From the NCBI GenBank assembly GCA_963920575.1, contig OY986966.1, positions 23,527,717-23,591,716 of the forward strand: 64,000 nt of DNA, written 5' to 3'. Positions 25,345 through 38,279 of the stretch are shown piece after piece; the first letter of the stretch is position 1, and each line of letters starts with the position of its first letter. This stretch comes from Narthecium ossifragum. Lineage: Eukaryota > Streptophyta > Magnoliopsida > Dioscoreales > Nartheciaceae. The notes beneath the pieces were generated by a model that made no database searches, was not told the origin of the DNA, and saw only the letters and a list, made by a program, of their open reading frames with translations. The position numbers and the translations under genes are program-made.

Positions 25345-28300
25345 TCGGGAAAAGGATAACTGTGCTTCACCAAACTCCCTCTTGAAGAGTCCTTCCCAAA
25401 AATAAAATATTTATTTACATAGATGATCCGAGAGAAGATAGGGGTGCTCTTATATAGAGGATGGATCCTTCAGAATCAAACTATAACTAGGACTCTTAAA
25501 ATAGAAACTAAAGCTCTATTAGAGCATCTCCAACCGGGAAAAGGATAACTGTGCTTCACCAAACTCCCTCTTGAAGAGTCCTTCTCAAAAATAAAATATT
25601 TATTTGCATAGATGATCCGATAGCAGATAGGGGTGCTCTTATATAGAGGATGGATCCTTCAGAATCAAACTATAACTAAGACTCTTAAAATAGAAACTAA
25701 CGCTCTATTAGAACATCTCCAACCGGGAAAAGGATAACTGTGTTTCACCAAACTCCCTCTTGAAGAGTCCTTCCCAAAAATAAAATATTTATTTGCATAG
25801 ATGATCCGAGAGCAGATAGGGGTACTCTTATATAGAGGATGGATCCTTCAGAATCAAACTATAACTAGGACTCTTAAAATAGAAACTCACGCTCTATTAG
25901 AGCATCTCCAACTGGGAAAAGTATAACTGTGCTTCACCAAACTCCCTCTTGAAGAGTCCTTCTCAAAAATAAAATATTTATTTGCATAAATGATCTGAGA
26001 GTAGATAGGGGTGCTCTTATATAGAGGATGGATCCTTCAGAATCAAACTATAACTAGGACTCTTAAAATAGAAACTAACGCTCTATTAGAGCATCTCCAA
26101 CCGGGAAAAGTCGGGAAAAGGATAACTGTGCTTCACCAAACTCCCTCTTGAAGAGTCCTTCCCAAAAATAAAATATTTATTTGCATAGATGATCCGAGAG
26201 CTGATACGCGTGCTCTTATATAGAGGATGGATCCTTCAGAATCAAACTATAACTAGGACTCTTAAAATAGAAACTAACGCTCTATTAGAGCATCTCCAAC
26301 CGGGAAAAGGATAACTGTGCTTCACCAAACTCCCTCTTGAAGAGTCCTTCCCAAAAATAAAATATTTATTTGCATAGATGATCCGAGAGCAGATAGGCGT
26401 CCTCTTATATAGAGGATGGATCCTTCAGAATCAAACTATAACTAGGACTCTTAAAATAGAAACTAACGCTCTATTAGAGCATCTCCAACCGGGAAAAGGA
26501 TAACTGTGCTTCACCAAACTCCCTCTTGAAGAGTCCTTCTCAAAAATAAAATATTTATTTGCATAGATGATCCGAGAGCAGATAGGGGTGCTCTTATATA
26601 GAGGATGGATCCTTCAGAATCAAACTATAACTAGGACTCTTAAAATAGAAACTAACGCTCTATTAGAGCATCTCCAACCGGGAAAAGGATAGCTGTGCTT
26701 CACCAAACTCCCTCTTGAAGAGTCCTTCCCAAAAATAAAATATTTATTTGCATAGATGATCCGAGAGCAGATAGGGGTGCTCTTATATAGAGGATGGATC
26801 CTTCAGAATCAAACTATAACTAGGACTCTTAAAATAGAAACTAACGCTCTATTAAAGCATCTCCAACCGGGAAAAGGATAACTGTGTTTCACCAAACTCC
26901 CTCTTGAAGAGTCCTTCTCAAAAATAAAATATTTCTTTGCATAGATGATCCGAGAGTAGATAGGGGTGCTCTTATATAGAGGATGGATCCTTCAGAATCA
27001 AAATATAACTAGGACTCTTAAAATAGAAACTAACGCTCTATTAGAGCATCTCCAACCGGGAAAAGGATAACTGTGCTTCACCAAACTCCCTCTTGAAGAG
27101 TCCTTCTCAAAAATAAAATATTTATTTGCATAGATGATCCGAGAGCAGATAGGGGTGCTCTTATATAGAGGATGGATCCTTCAGAATCAAACTATAACTA
27201 GGACTCTTAAAATAGAAACTAACGCTCTATTAGAACATCTCCAACCGGGAAAAGGATAACTGTGCTTCACTAAACTCCCTCTTGAAGAGTCCTTCCCAAA
27301 AATAAAATATTTATTTGCATAGATGATCCGAGAGCAGATAGGGGTGCTCTTATATAGAGGATGGATCCTTCAGAATCAAACTATAACTAGGACTCTGAAA
27401 ATAGAAACTAACGCTCTATTAGAGCATCTCCAACCGGGAAAAGGATAACTGTGCTTCACCAAACTCCCTCTTGAAGAGTCCTTCTCAAAAATAAAATATT
27501 TATTTGCATAGATGATCCGAGAGCAGATAGGGGTGCTCTTATATAAAGGATGGATCCTTCAGAATCAAACTATAACAAGGACTCTTAAAATAGAAACTAA
27601 CGCTCTATTAGAGCATCTCCAACCGGGAAAAGGATAACTGTGCTTCACCAAACTCTCTCTTGAAGAGTCCTTCTCAAAAATGAAAATATTTATTTGCATA
27701 GATGATCGGAGAGTAGATAGGGGTGCTCTTATATAGAGGATGGATCCTTCAGAATCAAACTATAAGTAGGACTCTTAAAATAGAAACTAACGCTCTATTA
27801 GAGCATCTCCAACCGGGAAAAGGATAACTGTGCTTCACCAAACTCCCTCTTGAAAAGTCCTTCCCAAAAATAAAATATTTATTTGCATAGATGATCCGAG
27901 AGCTGATAGGCGTGCTCTTATATAGAGGATGGATCCTTCAGAAACAAACTATAACTACGACTCTTAAAATAGAAACTAACGCTCTATTAGAGCATCTCCA
28001 ACCGGGAAAAGGATAACTGTGCTTCACCAAACTCCCTCTTGAAGAGTCCTTCCCAAAAATAAAATATTTATTTGCATAGATGATCCGAGAGCAGATAGGC
28101 GTCCTCTTATATAGAGGATGGATCCTTCAGAATCAAACTATAACTAGGACTCTTAAAATAGAAACTAACGCTCTATTAGAGCATCTCCAACCGGGAAAAG
28201 GATAACTGTGCTTCACCAAACTCCCTCTTGAAGAGTCCTTCTCAAAAATAAAATATTTATTTGCATAGATGATCCGAGAGCAGATAGGGGTGCTCTTATA

Positions 28301-30879
28301 TAGAGGATGGATCCTTCAGAATCAAACTATAACTAGGACTCTTAAAATAGAAACTAACGCTCTATTAGAGCATCTCCAACCGGGAAAAGGATAGCTGTGC
28401 TTCACCAAACTCCCTCTTGAAGAGTCCTTCCCAAAAATAAAATATTTATTTGCATAGATGATCCGAGAGCAGATAGGCGTCCTCTTATATAGAGGATAGA
28501 TCCTTCAGAATCAAACTATAACTAGGACTCTTAAAATAGAAACTAACGCTCTATTAGAGCATCTCCAACCGGGAAAAGGATAACTGTGCTTCACCAAACT
28601 CCCTCTTGAAGAGTCCTTCTCAAAAATAAAATATTTATTTGCATAGATGATCCGAGAGCAGATAGGGGTGCTCTTATATAGAGGATGGATCCTTCAGAAT
28701 CAAACTATAACTAGGACTCTTAAAATAGAAACTAACGCTCTATTAGAGCATCTCCAACCGGGAAAAGGATAGCTGTGCTTCACCAAACTCCCTCTTGAAG
28801 AGTCCTTCCCAAAAATAAACTATTTATTTGCATAGATGATCCGAGAGCAGATAGGGGTGCTCTTATATAGAGGATGGATCCTTCAGAATCAAACTATAAC
28901 TAGGACTCTTAAAATAGAAACTAACGCTCTATTAGAGCATCTCCAACCGGGAAAAGGATAACTGTGCTTCACCAAACTCCCTCTTGAAAAGTCCTTCTCA
29001 AAAATAAAATATTTATTTGCATAGATGATCCGAGAGCTGATAGGCGTGCTCTTATATAGAGAATGGATCCTTCAGAAACAAACTATAACTACGACTCTTA
29101 AAATAGAAACTAACGCTCTATTATAGCATCTCTAACCGGGAAAAGGATAACTGTGCTTCACCAAACTCCCTCTTGAAGAGTCCTTCCCAAAAATAAAATA
29201 TTTATTTGCATAGATGATCCGAGAGCAGATAGGCGTCCTCTTATATAGAGGATGGATCCTTCAGAATCAAACTATAACTAGGACTCTTAAAATAGAAACT
29301 AACGCTCTATTAGAGCATCTCCAACCGGGAAAAGGATAACTGTGCTTCACCAAACTCCCTCTTGAAGAGTCCTTCTCAAAAATAAAATATTTATTTGCAT
29401 AGATGATCCGAGAGAAGATAGGGGTGCTCTTATATAGAGGATGGATCCTTCAGAATCAAACTATAACTAGGACTCTTAAAATAGAAACTAACGCTCTATT
29501 AGAGCATCTCCAACCGGGAAAAGGATAGCTGTGCTTCACCAAACTCCCTCTTGAAGAGTCCTTCCCAAAAATAAAATATTTATTTGCATAGATGATCCGA
29601 GAGCAGATAGGCGTCCTCTTATATAGAGGATAGATCCTTCAGAATCAAACTATAACTAGGACTCTTAAAATAGAAACTAACGCTCTATTAGAGCATCTCC
29701 AACCGGGAAAAGGATAACTGTGCTTCACCAAACTCCCTCTTGAAGAGTCCTTCTCAAAAATAAAATATTTATTTGCATAGATGATCCGAGAGCAGATAGG
29801 GGTGCTCTTATATAGAGGATGGATCCTTTAGAATCAAACTATAACTAGGACTCTTAAAATAGAAACTAACGCTCTATTAGAGCATCTCCAACCGGGAAAA
29901 GGATAGCTGTGCTTCACCAAACTCCCTCTTGAAGAGTGCTTCCCAAAAATAAAATATTTATTTGCATAGATGATCCGAGAGCAGATAGGCGTCCTCTTAT
30001 ATAGAGGATGGATCCTTCAGAATCAAACTATAACTAGGACTCTTAAAATAGAAACTAACGCTCTATTAGAGCATCTCCAACCGGGAAAAGGATAACTGTG
30101 CTTCACCAAACTCCCTCTTGAAGAGTCCTTCTCAAAAATAAAATATTTATTTGCATAGATGATCCGAGAGCAGATAGGGGTGCTCTTATATAGAGGATGG
30201 ATCCTTCAGAATCAAACTATAACTAGGACTCTTAAAATAGAAACTAACGCTCTATTAGAGCATCTCCAACCGGGAAAAGGATAGCTGTGCTTCACCAAAC
30301 TCCCTCTTGAAGAGTCCTTCCCAAAAATAAACTATTTATTTGCATAGATGATCCGAGAGCAGATAGGGGTGCTCTTATATAGAGGATGGATCCTTCAGAA
30401 TCAAACTATAACTAGGACTCTTAAAATAGAAACTAACGCTCTATTAGAGCATCTCCAACCGGGAAAAGGATAACTGTGCTTCACCAAACTCCCTCTTGAA
30501 TAGTCCTTCCCAAAAATAAAATATTTATTTGCATAGATGATCCGATAGCTGATAGGGGTGCTCTTATATAGAGGTTGGATCCTTCAGAATCAAACTATAA
30601 CTAGGACTCTTAAAATAGAAACAAACGCTCTATTAGAGCATCTCCAACCGGGAAAAGGATAATTGTGCTTCACCAAACTCCCTCTTGAAGTGTCATTCCC
30701 AAAAATAAAATATTTATTTGCATAGATGATTCGAGAGCAGATAGGGGTGCTCTTATATAGAGGATGGATCCTTCAGAATCAAACTATAACTATGACTTTT
30801 AAAATAGAAACTAACGCTCTATTAGAGCATCTCCAACCGGGAAAAGGATAACTGTGCTTCACCAAACTCCCTCTTGAAG
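25345..30879. repeat. Satellite-like array: about 29 tandem copies of a 189-bp monomer
   Basis: Monomers start at ccgggaaaaggata: 25345, 25534, 25723, 25912, 26101, 26300, 26489, 26678, 26867, 27056, 27245, 27434, 27623, 27813, 28002 and then every 189 bp to 30837. The spacing is 189 bp except for one 10-bp insertion (26111) and one 1-bp insertion (near 27690). Copies are nearly identical. Diagnostic variants are ttcccaaaaa/ttctcaaaaa, gataactg/gatagctg, aggggtgctc/aggcgtcctc and gctgataggcgtgctc. Each monomer contains ctcttatatagagg (TATA-like) and ends agagcatctccaac. The array begins as the tail of the unit at 25050 and ends abruptly in Copia gag sequence. No gene lies within it. Confidence 0.97.
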
Positions 30880-31588
30880 AACCTCTAGTATAATTGTCAC
30901 GATCACTAGACCTTCCCCTTGTCATGAGAACTTCGGTCCCCGACTCATGCGAATTCCCTATTGTAGCTTTCTTCCGAAGCTCATCGGCAAGCAAAGCACT
31001 AGACACTATGTCTAATGTAAGAGAATCATCCTTAGTACAACTCAAAGTTGTCACTAAGTTGTCAAATGACTCCGGCAATGTGCAAAGCAATGTGACGTCT
31101 TTATCTTCGTCATCCATCTTCACCCCAATGCTCTCTAGTTGACAAACAAGATTGTTGAAGATGTTCAAATGCTCAGAAATCTTCATGCCTTCATTCATTC
31201 TCAAAGAATATAAACTTCTTTTCAAGAAGATCCGGTTAGTTAGAGACTTAGTTTGATATAAACTCTCTAACTTTTTCCATAAACCGGCGGCCGTTGTCTC
31301 TCCAACAATGTTGAACAACACCTCATCCGCAAGACACAACCGAATGGATGCCAATGCCTTCATATCCATCTCTTCCCATGCATCATCATCCATTTTCTCC
31401 GGCTTCTTTTCTACGCCAAGCAATGCCTTGTGTAACCCTTGTTGCACTAGTAGATCGTGTACTTTGAGTTTCCATAACTCAAAGTTCTTCCGCCCATCAA
31501 ATTTCTCCACCTCAAACCGACTAGTAGTCATTTGAGGAATTCGTCAAACACCTTGTGCCCACAAAACCTTCAAGCTCTTGATACCACT
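30880..31588 (-). mobile_element. Truncated Copia copy A: 5' untranslated leader and gag start
   Basis: Minus strand: primer-binding-site-like sequence next to the LTR at 31589, then a gag frame from ATG at 31531 (MTTSRFEVEKFDG). It runs for about 215 residues, nearly identical to gag of the fuller copy (32136-36168), and is cut at about 30880 by the 189-bp array. The frame continues by chance into satellite DNA for a few dozen residues. The zinc knuckle and everything downstream are lost, so it is non-functional. Confidence 0.9.
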
Positions 31589-32082
31589 TGTTGCTAAATA
31601 AGCCTTCAACTAAGGATTACAATGAAGATCAAGTTGATACACTCCAATGTTTACCTCCTTAGTACACGAAAAAACCAAGGATCTTGGGCTTTGGGTAGAC
31701 AAAACACATACACATTTGGTTGGAGGAAGAGAGCAAACAAACACCACAAGCACACAAGAAAATTTACGTGGTTCACCCACTAAGGGGCTACATCCACGGG
31801 CGGCCGGCAAGGAGATCAATCCACTATCAATCAAGAGATTACAAGAGATTGATGATACTACCAATCTCTAATTGGATACAATGACAAGCCTTCTAACTCT
31901 ACCTTCTACAAGCTCTTTCACCTCACTAATCTTGCCTTGGAGAACTTGAGAGACCACCTCCAACCACCTTGGAGACTTGATGAAGAAGAAGACCAAGAGA
32001 TAAAAACCATGCTAGTTGGTCTAGTGAGTCCAAACCAACTAATCCAACCTAATTAAGTGAGTTTGATATCATAGACCCAACA
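31589..32082 (-). repeat. Copia LTR shared by two tandem elements (494 bp)
   Basis: Minus-strand LTR from TGTTGGGTCTATG (32082) to GCAACA (31589). On its upstream side lies a purine tract (ggtggagat) ending the fuller element; on its downstream side lies the primer-binding site and gag of the truncated element. It therefore serves as 3' LTR of one and 5' LTR of the other. Relative to the outer LTR it lacks about 95 bp (gap near 31997) but keeps about 22 bp (aatttacgtggttcacccac) that the outer LTR lost. Confidence 0.9.
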
Positions 32083-32135
32083 ATCTCCACCTTGATAGCA
32101 AAGTCACCTCCATGCCAATCCATCAAGTAGAATCT

Positions 32136-35100
32136 TCAACTTGACTTGCAACCTAGTGAAGTTAGACTCCATTCTAACTTCTCCACTTGAACCGGCTTTG
32201 TAAGCATGTCGGCAAGATTCTCTTTGGTTCCAATCTTCACCACCCGAACCCTATTATTTTTAATAACTTCACGAATGTAATGATATTGAACCTCAATATG
32301 CTTGGTCCTTTTGTGATACACCGGGTTCTTTGCCAAACATATAGCACTCATGCTATCATATGACAAAACCATAGGTTAGAATTTATCCCTATCTCACCCA
32401 TCAAACCTTGGAGCCAAACCGCTTCTTTGCTCGCTTCCGTCAATGCCATATACTCCGCCTCGGTCGTAGACAATGCAACCGTCGGTTGAAGCTTTGACAT
32501 CCAACTAATTGGACCATCACCAAAGCAAAACACATAACCCGTAGTTGGCTTTCTCTTGTCAAGATCACCGGCAAAATTGACATCAACATACCCATGCATC
32601 ACATTAGAACCTTTTCCAAATGTAATTGCATAATCATAGTACCTCTCAAGTAGCGAAGCACCCATTTTGCCGCCTCCCAATGAGTTTTTCCCGGATTAGA
32701 CATAAACCGACTAAGCACACTAATTGCATAAGCAATATCAGGTCTTGTACATACCATGGCAAACATCAAGCTCCCAATGAAGCTTGCATAATGAATCCGC
32801 TCCATCTTCTTTTTCTCCTCTTCCGTCCTTGGGCATTCTTCGGAAGACAACTTGAAATGATGAGCAAATGGAGTCTTTACCAGCTTCGCCTTGCTCATGT
32901 CAAATCTTTCAAGTACTTTCTCTACAAAGCTCCTTTGTGAAAGTAACAATGTCCCATTGTTTCTGTCCCGCCGAATCTCCATACTAAGGATTTGACGTGC
33001 CATGCCGAGATCTTTAATCTCAAATGCTTTGCTCAATTGTGCCTTGAGCTCAACAATCTTAGCCTTATTCTTGCCAATCAAGAACATGTCATCAACATAT
33101 AAGACTAAGATTAAATAAGTTTCATCTTCAAAAAACTTGAAGTAGACACAATGGTCATACTCACTCCTTTTGTATCCAAGACTTAGCATCAAAGTATCAA
33201 ACTTCTTATACCATTGTCTTGATGCTTGCTTGAGACCATACAATGACTTCTTGAGCTTGCACGCGAGATTCTCCTTGCCTTTTTCAACAAAGCCTTGAAG
33301 TTGTTGCATATAAACCTCCTCCTCAAGATCTCCATGTAAGATTGCCGTTTTCACATCTAATTGCTCAAGCTCCAAGTCATACATAGTAACAAGAGAAAGA
33401 ACAAACCGAATAGAAACCAACTTGATAACCGGTGCAAATATCTCAAAGAAATCCATACCTTCCTTTTGTGCAAAGCCCTTTGCAACTACTCTTGCACGAT
33501 ATCTTTCAATCTTACCATCGGTACCTTTCTTAATCTTGTATACCCATTTGCATCCCATGGCTTTTCTCCCTTTTGGTAACACAACCAAATCCCATGTTTG
33601 GTTCTTTCGGAGTGCTTCCATTTCCTCTTCCATAGCATTCTTCCAACAAGAAGAATCACTACATTCAATGGCCTCATTGTATGAACTTGGTTCACCATCT
33701 TCGGTTACTAATGCTTGCATGGTCTTGGGGTGTACACAATCCTTCAAGCCAGCCGGTACACTCCTTTCACGTCTTGGACGATCCAATGCTTGTGGTAGTG
33801 GTGGTGAGACTTGTTCAAAATGCTCTTCATCTTCATCGGCATATTCTTCAAACTCTTCATCGAACTCTTCACCACCTTCACTAACAACTTGCTCTATAGG
33901 AACATCTTTCGGCATAGCACCATTTGGTTCAACTTCAAAATGCTCCACCTCTTTTGAAACTTCCTCTCCGTTGCTACTTTGTTGAGAACCTTTGACAAGC
34001 ACCTCGGACTCATCAAAATGCACATCTCGACTTGTGATGATTTTCTTTGAAATTGGATCCCACAACCGATATCCCTTCACACCTTCGCTATAACCTACAA
34101 AGATGCATTTCTTGGATTTCGGCTCTAGTTTGTTCCTTTGACAACTAGGTATTAGTGCATAAGCATGACAACTGAATATCTTCAAATCGGAATAGTCACA
34201 AGGAGTTCCGGACCATACCTCTTGAGGTATTTTACCTCTCAATGTTGCCGATGGAGAACGATTAACAAGATAACAAGCCATAGAAATAGACTCCGCCCAT
34301 AGCTCTTCCTCCAATCCGGCATTGATTCTCATGCATTGAGCACGCTCCACCAAAGTACAATTCATCCTTTCCGCTACACCATTTTGCTCCGGTGTATACA
34401 CATTGGTATAGTGCCTTCGAATGCCAACCTCCTTGCAATAGTTCATGAACTCATGAGACTTGTATTCCATGCCATTATCCGATCTAAAGTACTTGATTCG
34501 CCGCCCCGTGAGATTCTCCACCTCGGCTTTAAAATGCTTGAATTCCATGAAAACATCTCCTTTGGACTTGAGAAGCTTGATCCAAAATTTTCTTGAAAAA
34601 TCATCAATGAACGAGACAAAATATTTTGCACCACCATAAGATGCAATAGGAGAGCACCACACATCCGAATGAATGTAGTCAAGCATACCTTGAGTAGTAT
34701 GTGAGCCGGCTTTGAAACTTCTTTTTGCATGCTTGCCATAGATACAATGTTCACAAAATTCCTTCTCACCAAAGTTCATCTTGGGAATGAGTTCTCTTTT
34801 CATCAAAATTTCCATGCCCTTTTCACTCATGTGCCCCAACCGACGATGCCACAAACGAATAGGAAAATCATCATCCTCCACCACCGTAACATCACCAACA
34901 ATGGTGCTCCCTAATAGCTTATATAAGTTACCAAATCGAACACCTTTCATGCAAACCAAAGCACCCTTTGAAACCTTAACTACTCCATCTTGTCCGGCCC
35001 ATTTATAACCATCATCATCCAACATCGACAATGAAATAAGGCTTTTCTTCAAATCCGGCATATGGCGCACATGATAAAGCTCTCTAACCATTCCATCAAA

Positions 35101-36168
35101 CATCTTCACCCGGATAGTACTAACTCCAATAGTTTTGCTAAATGAGTCATTGCCCATTAACACCGAACCACCATCACACACCTCATAAGAAGTAAACCAT
35201 GATCGATGGGGGCACATATGATGAGTAGCACCACTATCCAAAATCCAATGTTGTAAGAAAGTTGGGTTAGACCTTACCACAAACACCTCATCTTCAAGAA
35301 AACCGGAACTTGACTCTTCAACTTGATTGGCTTCCTTCTTCCCATCGGTTGCTTGCTTTCCTTTGCTAGATTCCCCCGAACTTGAACTCTTTTTCCATGT
35401 AGAGCCACTAGCTTTGGGACAATATTTCTTGATGTGTCCTTTTTCACCACATTTCCAACATGCACCACTATGCCACCCTCTAGACTTGGAACGATGCTTT
35501 GACTTGCTTCTTGAAAAACCTCTAGTATACTTGTCACGATCACTAGACCTTCTCCTTGTCATGAGAGCTTCGGTCCCCGACTCATGCGAATTCCCTATTG
35601 TAGCTTTCTTCCGGAGCTCATCGACAAGCAAAGCACTAGACACCATGTCTAATGTAAGAGAATCATCCTTAGTACAACTCAAAGTTGTCAATAAGTTGTC
35701 AAATGACTCTGGCAATGTGCAAAGCAATGTGACGGCTTTATCTTCGTCATCCATCTTCACCCCAATGCTCTCTAGTTGACAAACAAGATTGTTGAAGATG
35801 TTCAAATGCTCGGAAATCTTCATGCCTTCATTCATTCTCAAAGAATATAATCTTCTTTTCAAGAAGATCCGGTTAGTTAGAGACTTAGTTTGATATAAAC
35901 TCTCTAACGTTTTCCACAAACCGGCGGCCGTTGTCTCTCCAACAATGTTGAACAACACCTCATCCGCAAGACACAAACGAATGGATGCAAATGCCTTCAT
36001 ATCCATCTCTTCCCATGCATCATCATCCATCTTCTCCGGCTTCTTTTCTACGCCAAGCAATGCCTTGTGTAACCCTTGTTGCACTAGTAGATCGTGTACT
36101 TTGAGTTTCCATAACTCAAAGTTCTTCTGCCCATCAAATTTCTCCACCTCAAACCAACTAGTAGTCAT
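32136..36168 (-). pseudogene. Copia gag-pol polyprotein, nearly complete, frameshifted in RNase H
   Basis: One frame of 1189 codons (36168-32599) carries, in order, gag, zinc knuckle (CWKCGEKGHIKKYC, residues 237-250), aspartic protease (WILDSGATHHMC, about 308-319) and integrase. The integrase has its HHCC region (441-475) and DDE residues D501, D564 and E600 (TPEQNGVAER). Reverse transcriptase follows with YVDDM. This order (integrase before RT) defines Ty1/Copia; the sequence style is Tnt1/Tork-like. The frame then shifts near 32641, and again near 32370, within RNase H (STTEAEYMALTEA then DSMSAICLAKNP), ending at 32136. Two single-base lesions therefore separate it from an open polyprotein. 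Function in the host is none beyond mobility; now probably inactive. Confidence 0.93.
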
Positions 36169-36225
36169 TTGAGCAATTCATCAAACACCTTGTGCCCACA
36201 AAACCTTCAAGCTCTTGATACCACT

Positions 36226-36796
36226 TGTTGCCAAATAAGCGTTCAACTAAAGATTACAATGAAGATCAAGTTGATACACTTCAATGTTAACCTCCTTAGT
36301 ACACGAAAAAACCAAGGATCTTGGGCTTTGGGTAGACAAATCACATACACATTTGGTTGGAGAAAGAGAGCAAACAAACACCACAAGCACACAAGAAGGG
36401 GCTACATCCACGGGCGGCCGGCAATGAGATCAATCCACTATCAAAAAAAGAGATTACAAGAGATTGATGATACTACCAATCTCTAATTAGATACAATGAC
36501 AACCCTTCTAACTCCACCTTCTACAAGCTCTTCCACCTCACTAATCTTGCCTTGGAGAACTTGAGAGACCACCTCCAACCACCTTGGAGACTTGATGAAG
36601 AAGAAAACCAAGAGATGAAAACCCAACCCCTATCTAACCTCTCCACTCAACACAAGAGAGAAACAAGAGAATAGTTTTCATACATTACAAAATGACCCAA
36701 CCTAACCATTATAACATAAACCATGCTAGTTGGTCTAGTGAGTCCAAAACAACTAACCCAACCTAATTGAGTGAGTTTGATATCATAGACCCAACA
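36226..36796 (-). repeat. Copia 5' LTR (571 bp)
   Basis: It begins TGTTGGGTCTATGATATC on the minus strand (36796) and ends TTGGCAACA (36226). It has an about 95-bp segment absent from the inner LTR and lacks a short stretch present there, so the two LTRs have independent indels. Point differences are few, suggesting a fairly young element. Confidence 0.9.
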
Positions 36797-38279
36797 CCCA
36801 CGCTCTAGTATGCGGCCTATGCGCCCGCTGCTTTTAAACATAGTTACAATACCAACATTCCCTTACCAAAAAAGGAGAAGGGCGTGGAGCTTCTCAACCA
36901 AGGGGATTTGAATCGTTGAGTTCTTTTATAACAGTAAAAGTTCTCGCAAAGAATTTATCTTTATTAATTAAATCTTTTACGTCTGCCTCATAATATAAAC
37001 CCGGCTAAACCATCTAATAATATAATATTACGACATCTAACGTACATTCTTCTTAAATTAGACGGCAAAGCAAACAGGGCCATTGGATCAGTTTCTCTTT
37101 TTCTTTTTCTTTTTTTCCATCACATCTTAAACTAGTCCAAGTCAATCGGAATTCTGTAGCAAACATTATGTCTAGAATAGCGGATATCGATTGATGACTT
37201 GTTTAGGTATTGCTTGAGCTTACTGTGCCATATATGCAGATTGCATTCAAACCTCGCATCCAGGTGAAATACTTATTAAATCAGAAATTAGGGCCGTGAT
37301 CCCTATTTCAGCCCCTCCAAAAAATAAGTTGATTAGAATAACCCTGATGAATCGAAATTTATCCCCATATATTGCCAATTCGTATTTCAAAAAAAAAAAT
37401 TTGGTTTTGGTTTTGGTTTTAGTTTAATCTTGGGCTTGTTCTTTCATGGCCTCGCTCGAGCTATAGAACAAGGGCCAATTGATATTGATTTTCAAACCAA
37501 ACACCAGGATTGATTGGCCAACATTCATTATTTGAGAATTTGAAATTGATCCAAGGACGTGTCTAATGAGTTTGAAACTCTTTCCTGGCCTTGATCCAGA
37601 ACGAGGCCAGCTTATATATTTTCCAACCAAACATTACGTACCTGGGTTCCGGGCTTATTGGCAACTTTTGGTTCAAGACAATAATGGGAATTTGAGAAAT
37701 GCATGTAGCTTTATCTATATTTTCTTAATAGCTGGGCTGGTCATTTTAAAAGATTTTAACTTAGGACTCGAGGCACATCGTCAACTCAAGTAGCAAGGAT
37801 TTGAACTTAGACTCTATCGTAAGTGCGCTTGATCCAGCAAAGGCGAGGAGTAAGTCTTTGAACAACTGGAAGCGAAATGGACAATTTTCTTGCAACTGAA
37901 GCACTAGCTAGATAGTGCTCATGTCTCGGCCTCTTGGCTTGTGCATGCAGAGTGTTCTTTGTTGTGAAATTTGGATCATTTCCATTGTTAATTTTCAGTT
38001 CACGATCGAATTAATGGAATGTTATCCAATCTGCCTAATGCCTATCCTATTATCCTATTAGGAATAAGTATTTTCTCTTGATAATTATATATATCATAAT
38101 TGCATAAGCTACCTACCGTATAAATCAACTTTAATTTTGTGATCTTATTGCCATGCATCTTGGACATATATAATAGCTAGCTGTTACAACAATTATGTGT
38201 CCTTACTTAGTAAGTAGTACTATATATATATATATACACACATGACCAAGGTTAGGCAGCTAGCTAGCTAGCTAGGTGA
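36797..38279. other. Intergenic spacer between Copia and the phospholipase C gene
   Basis: AT-rich sequence with a ttggttttggttttgg run near 37402 and a (TA)n stretch near 38222. Short frames are unconvincing. The right end (from about 38140) resembles the sequence below the phospholipase C pseudogene at 19.86-19.98 kb and probably includes the 3' UTR of the functional gene. Confidence 0.55.

Larger units (their letters stand above)
31589..36796 (-). mobile_element. Copia LTR retrotransposon copy B, whole element
   Basis: The element spans the outer LTR (36226-36796), a primer-binding site matching initiator Met tRNA (tggtatcaagagc on the minus strand, 36211-36223), the polyprotein, a purine tract beside 32083 and the shared LTR (31589-32082). 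Orientation is minus. Because the inner LTR leads straight into a second internal region, the normal target duplication is not expected at that end; the outer flank is cccac. Confidence 0.92.

Noticed and set aside
25345..30879. Possible CRISPR array because of the regular repeats
   Set aside because: The whole 189-bp unit repeats without unique spacers and the context is a plant chromosome.
30779..31531. A 250-codon frame that could be read as a novel gag-related gene
   Set aside because: Its first ~215 codons are Copia gag and the rest is satellite DNA read through the junction; it is a truncated transposon.
33422..33985. A 187-codon plus-strand frame opposite Copia pol
   Set aside because: It is the complement of well-conserved integrase/RT coding sequence and has no domain of its own.
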